DNA from: JAAAPF01 sp964481035 | Lineage (GTDB): Bacteria > Pseudomonadota > Alphaproteobacteria > Geminicoccales > Geminicoccaceae | Direction of reading: 5' to 3' | NCBI GenBank assembly: GCA_964481035.1 | Contig: CAYZSE010000001.1 | Span: forward strand, 1 to 64,000 | Length of the DNA: 64,000 nucleotides | The notes under the pieces: generated by a model | The model's database searches: none | Told to the model about the DNA's origin: nothing | What the model saw: the letters and a program-made list of their open reading frames with translations, nothing else | In this document: one piece after another, positions 61,546-64,000 of the stretch | How positions within the stretch are numbered: position 1 is the first letter of the stretch | Layout of the letters: each line of letters starts with the position of its first letter | Translations under genes and position numbers: made by a program

Positions 61546-64000
61546 TGGTGGGCGGACGTCCTCATGTGGGGCGAGGGCTCGCCCTTCGCCGACTATTTCG
61601 ACATCGACTGGGACAGCCCCGAGCCGACCCTCGCCGGCAAGGTGCTCTTGCCGGTCCTCGGCGATCACTACGGCCGGGTGCTCGAGGACGGTCAACTGCA
61701 CCCGGCGCTGGACGGCGGGCGTTTCGTCGTCCGCTATTTCGAGCACACGGTGCCGATCCACCCGCGCGAGGGCGCCGAGCTGCTCGAGACGGCGCTCGGC
61801 GAGGCGCGGCGGCAAGAGGCCGACGACGCCGCCGAGACCCTCGCCGAGCTCGCCGCCACGGCCCGGCTCATCTCCAGGCGCCGCGAGCGGGTCTCGCGCC
61901 AGCGGCGCCGCGCCGACCGCGATCGCGCCGAGCACATCGAGCACCGCCTCGCCGAGGCGCGCGCGGCACGGCCCGCGATCGAGGCGGCGCTTCAGGCGGC
62001 GCTCGCACACTTCACCCCCGGCGGCGGCGAGGGCGAGCCGGGCAAGGCCTCCGATCGGCTCCACCGGCTGTTGGAGCGCCAAGCCTATCGCCTGGCTTTC
62101 TGGCGGCTGGCCGCGCAGGAGATCAACTACCGCCGCTTCTTCGACATCAACGACCTCGCCGGCCTTCGCATGGAGGAACCGGCGCTGTTCGACGCCGCCC
62201 ACAAGCTCGTCGTCGAGCTCGTGCAGGCGGGCGACGCGCACGGCCTGCGCCTCGATCACATCGACGGCCTGCTCGACCCCCTCGCCTACCTCACCCGGCT
62301 CAAGCGCGTCCTCAAGAGCGCCGGCGGCGACGGCATCACGCTGCACGTCGAGAAGATCCTCGGCCATCACGAGCGCCTGCGCGCCGATTGGCCGATCGCC
62401 GGCACGACCGGCTACGAGGTGATGAGCCTCATCCACGGCATCCAGATCGACCCGCAGGCGCGGCGTCCGCTCGTGGCCGTCTACCGGGCCCTCACCGAGA
62501 CGACCGGCGATTTCCCCACCGAGACCGTGCGCGCCAAGCGGCTCATCATGGACACGAGCCTCGCCGCCGAGCTCAACGTGCTGGCGGGCGATCTCAATCG
62601 CATCGCCAAGCGCTCGCGCTTCACCCGCGACTACGCCCGCCGCGCCCTGCGCGAGGCGCTCGCCAACGTCGTCGCGCATTTTCACGTCTATCGCACCTAT
62701 GTCGACGCGAACGGTGCGGGCGACGCGGATCGGGCGGTCATCGGCATCGCCGTCGCCCGCGCGCGCCGCGCCGCCACGACGCCGGACCTCTCGATCTACG
62801 ACTTCGTCGAGCAGGTGCTCTGCGCCGAGATCGACGCCCCGACCCTGCCGGCCGGCCGGGCGCGCGAGATCGTCCGCTTCGCCCGCCGCATGCAGCAATA
62901 CACGGGGCCGGTGACCGCCAAGGCGGTCGAGGACACGACCTTCTACCGCTGGCTGCCGCTGATCTCGCTCAACGAGGTCGGCGGCGAGCCGGAGCCGTTC
63001 GGCACGTCGCTCGCGACCTTCCACGCCGCCCATGCCGAGCGGCTGCGCGACTGGCCGCAGGCGCTCGTCGCCACCGCTACCCACGACCACAAGCGCGGCG
63101 AGGACGTCCGCGCCCGGCTCGCCGTCATCAGCGAGCGGCCGCAGGCCTGGAGCCGCGCGGTGCGCCGGTGGTTCCGGCTGGCGACGCCGATGCGCACGAC
63201 CACGGAGGACGGCCCGGCGCCGTCCGCCAACGATCTCTACCTGTTCTTCCAGACGGTCGTCGGCGCCTGGCCCTTGGACCTCGAGCCCGACGACGCCGTG
63301 GGGCTCGAGGCCTTTCGCGAGCGGCTGCACGGCTACATGGAGAAGGCCGTCCGCGAGGCCAAGCTGCGCACGAGCTGGGCCGTCGTGAACGACGTCTACG
63401 AGGCCGCCGTCCACGACTTCGTCGACGCCTCGCTCGATCCGGAGCAGGCCCCTCGCCTGTTGGGCGAGCTGCACGGCTTCGCCGCCGAGCTGCAGCCTCC
63501 GGGCGCCGTCAACGGTCTCGCCCAGACGGTGCTCAAGCTCACGGTGCCGGGCGTGCCGGACATCTATCAGGGAACCGAAGGCTGGGATCTCAGCCTGGTC
63601 GACCCCGACAACCGCCGCCCGGTCGACTACCCCGAGCTCGACGACGCGCTCGCGGCGCTCGCCACCGGCGAGGCGACGCCCGAAGGGCTCGCCCGGCACT
63701 GGCGCGACGGCCGCATCAAGCAGGCGGTGGCGGCCCGCCTCCTCGCCTGCCGGCGTGCGCAGCCCGAGCTGTTCGCCGCCGGCGACTACGTGCCCCTCGA
63801 GGTCGCGGGCAGCGCCGCCGCGGCCGTCCTCGCCTTCGCCCGGCTGCACGCCGGCCGCGCGCTCGTCGTCGCGGTGCCGCGGCTCGCCGCCGACCGGCTG
63901 GCCGATCCGACCAATCTGGGCCTCGACTGGGGCGACACCACGCTCATCGGCGCCGACGGGCTGAGCCAAGGCGGTCCCTGGCACGACGTGCTCCGCGACC
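61546..64000 (+). CDS. treY: Maltooligosyltrehalose synthase, both ends missing
   Basis: Turns the reducing-end bond of maltodextrin into a trehalose alpha,alpha-1,1 bond. The open frame begins at the gap with WWADVLMWGEGSPFADYFD, which matches about residue 100 of TreY, and runs to the end of the window (818 codons) without a stop. Seen motifs: DWDSPEPTLAGKVLLPVLG, RFFDINDLAGLRMEEPALF, DAHGLRLDHIDGLLDPLAYL, LHVEKILG, GTTGYEVM and VPGVPDIYQGTE near the end. Together with glgX and treZ it completes the TreXYZ route from glycogen to trehalose, an osmo- and desiccation protectant. Confidence 0.95.

Overview
The window is about 64 kb of very GC-rich, tightly packed chromosomal DNA from an alphaproteobacterium. 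The evidence is the mdh-sucCD-sucAB cluster, a RegB/RegA-type redox two-component pair, the lgt / MidA / PgeF trio, a YbjN-proC-TetR-phasin run, a complex I NDUFA9-type protein and a CtrA-type box. A bchI-bchD magnesium chelatase pair suggests a bacteriochlorophyll-making, possibly aerobic phototrophic, member of the Rhodospirillales or Geminicoccales; that placement is inference. Two 100-N runs show it is a draft scaffold.

Layout. 0.2-7.5 kb (minus strand): TCA-cycle operon mdh-sucC-sucD-sucA-sucB. 7.7-10.3 kb: a ribbon-helix-helix/PAS-like regulator behind a CtrA-type box, then regB-regA (minus). 10.4-13.0 kb (minus): lgt-midA-pgeF. 13.2-16.1 kb (plus): ubiK, then the overlapping chain ybjN-proC-tetR, then a phasin. 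16.1-22.5 kb (minus): tRNA-Leu(CAG), rnd, kdsD-lptC-lptA-lptB-rpoN and an M23 peptidase (LPS precursor supply and transport plus sigma-54). 22.6-25.3 kb: NDUFA9-type protein, Crp/Fnr regulator and a broken uppP. 25.6-31.6 kb: gltD-gltB (GOGAT). 31.6-32.8 kb: a hotdog thioesterase, a 65-residue membrane protein and a decayed thioesterase copy. 32.9-38.6 kb (minus): methyltransferase, bchD, bchI and ggt. 38.7-41.1 kb: an RlmI-type methyltransferase and a dead gene carrying a 123-bp MITE. 41.1-44.6 kb (minus): dapB-glycosyltransferase-phosphatase superfamily. 44.8-48.3 kb (plus): Mla-type lipid transporter. 48.5-49.2 kb: bfd-bfr iron storage. 49.2-54.8 kb: PaaN-like protein (minus), arsR-arsP-PLP lyase (plus) and glmM (minus). 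54.9-57.7 kb: rnhB, nfeD-slipin. 57.8-64 kb: treX/glgX-treZ-treY trehalose operon, broken by a real assembly gap and running off the end.

Most of the window is core metabolism and envelope biogenesis, joined by translationally coupled overlaps (ATGA, GTGA, TGATG). I did not find a clear new multi-gene system. The points most worth a second look are a MITE inserted in a relic of an uncharacterised zincin-like gene, a false scaffold gap inside an intact ggt, an uppP with a frameshift and an in-frame TAG, a thioesterase duplicate that changes mostly at the protein level, and a PaaN-like aldehyde dehydrogenase with Arg where the catalytic Cys should be.
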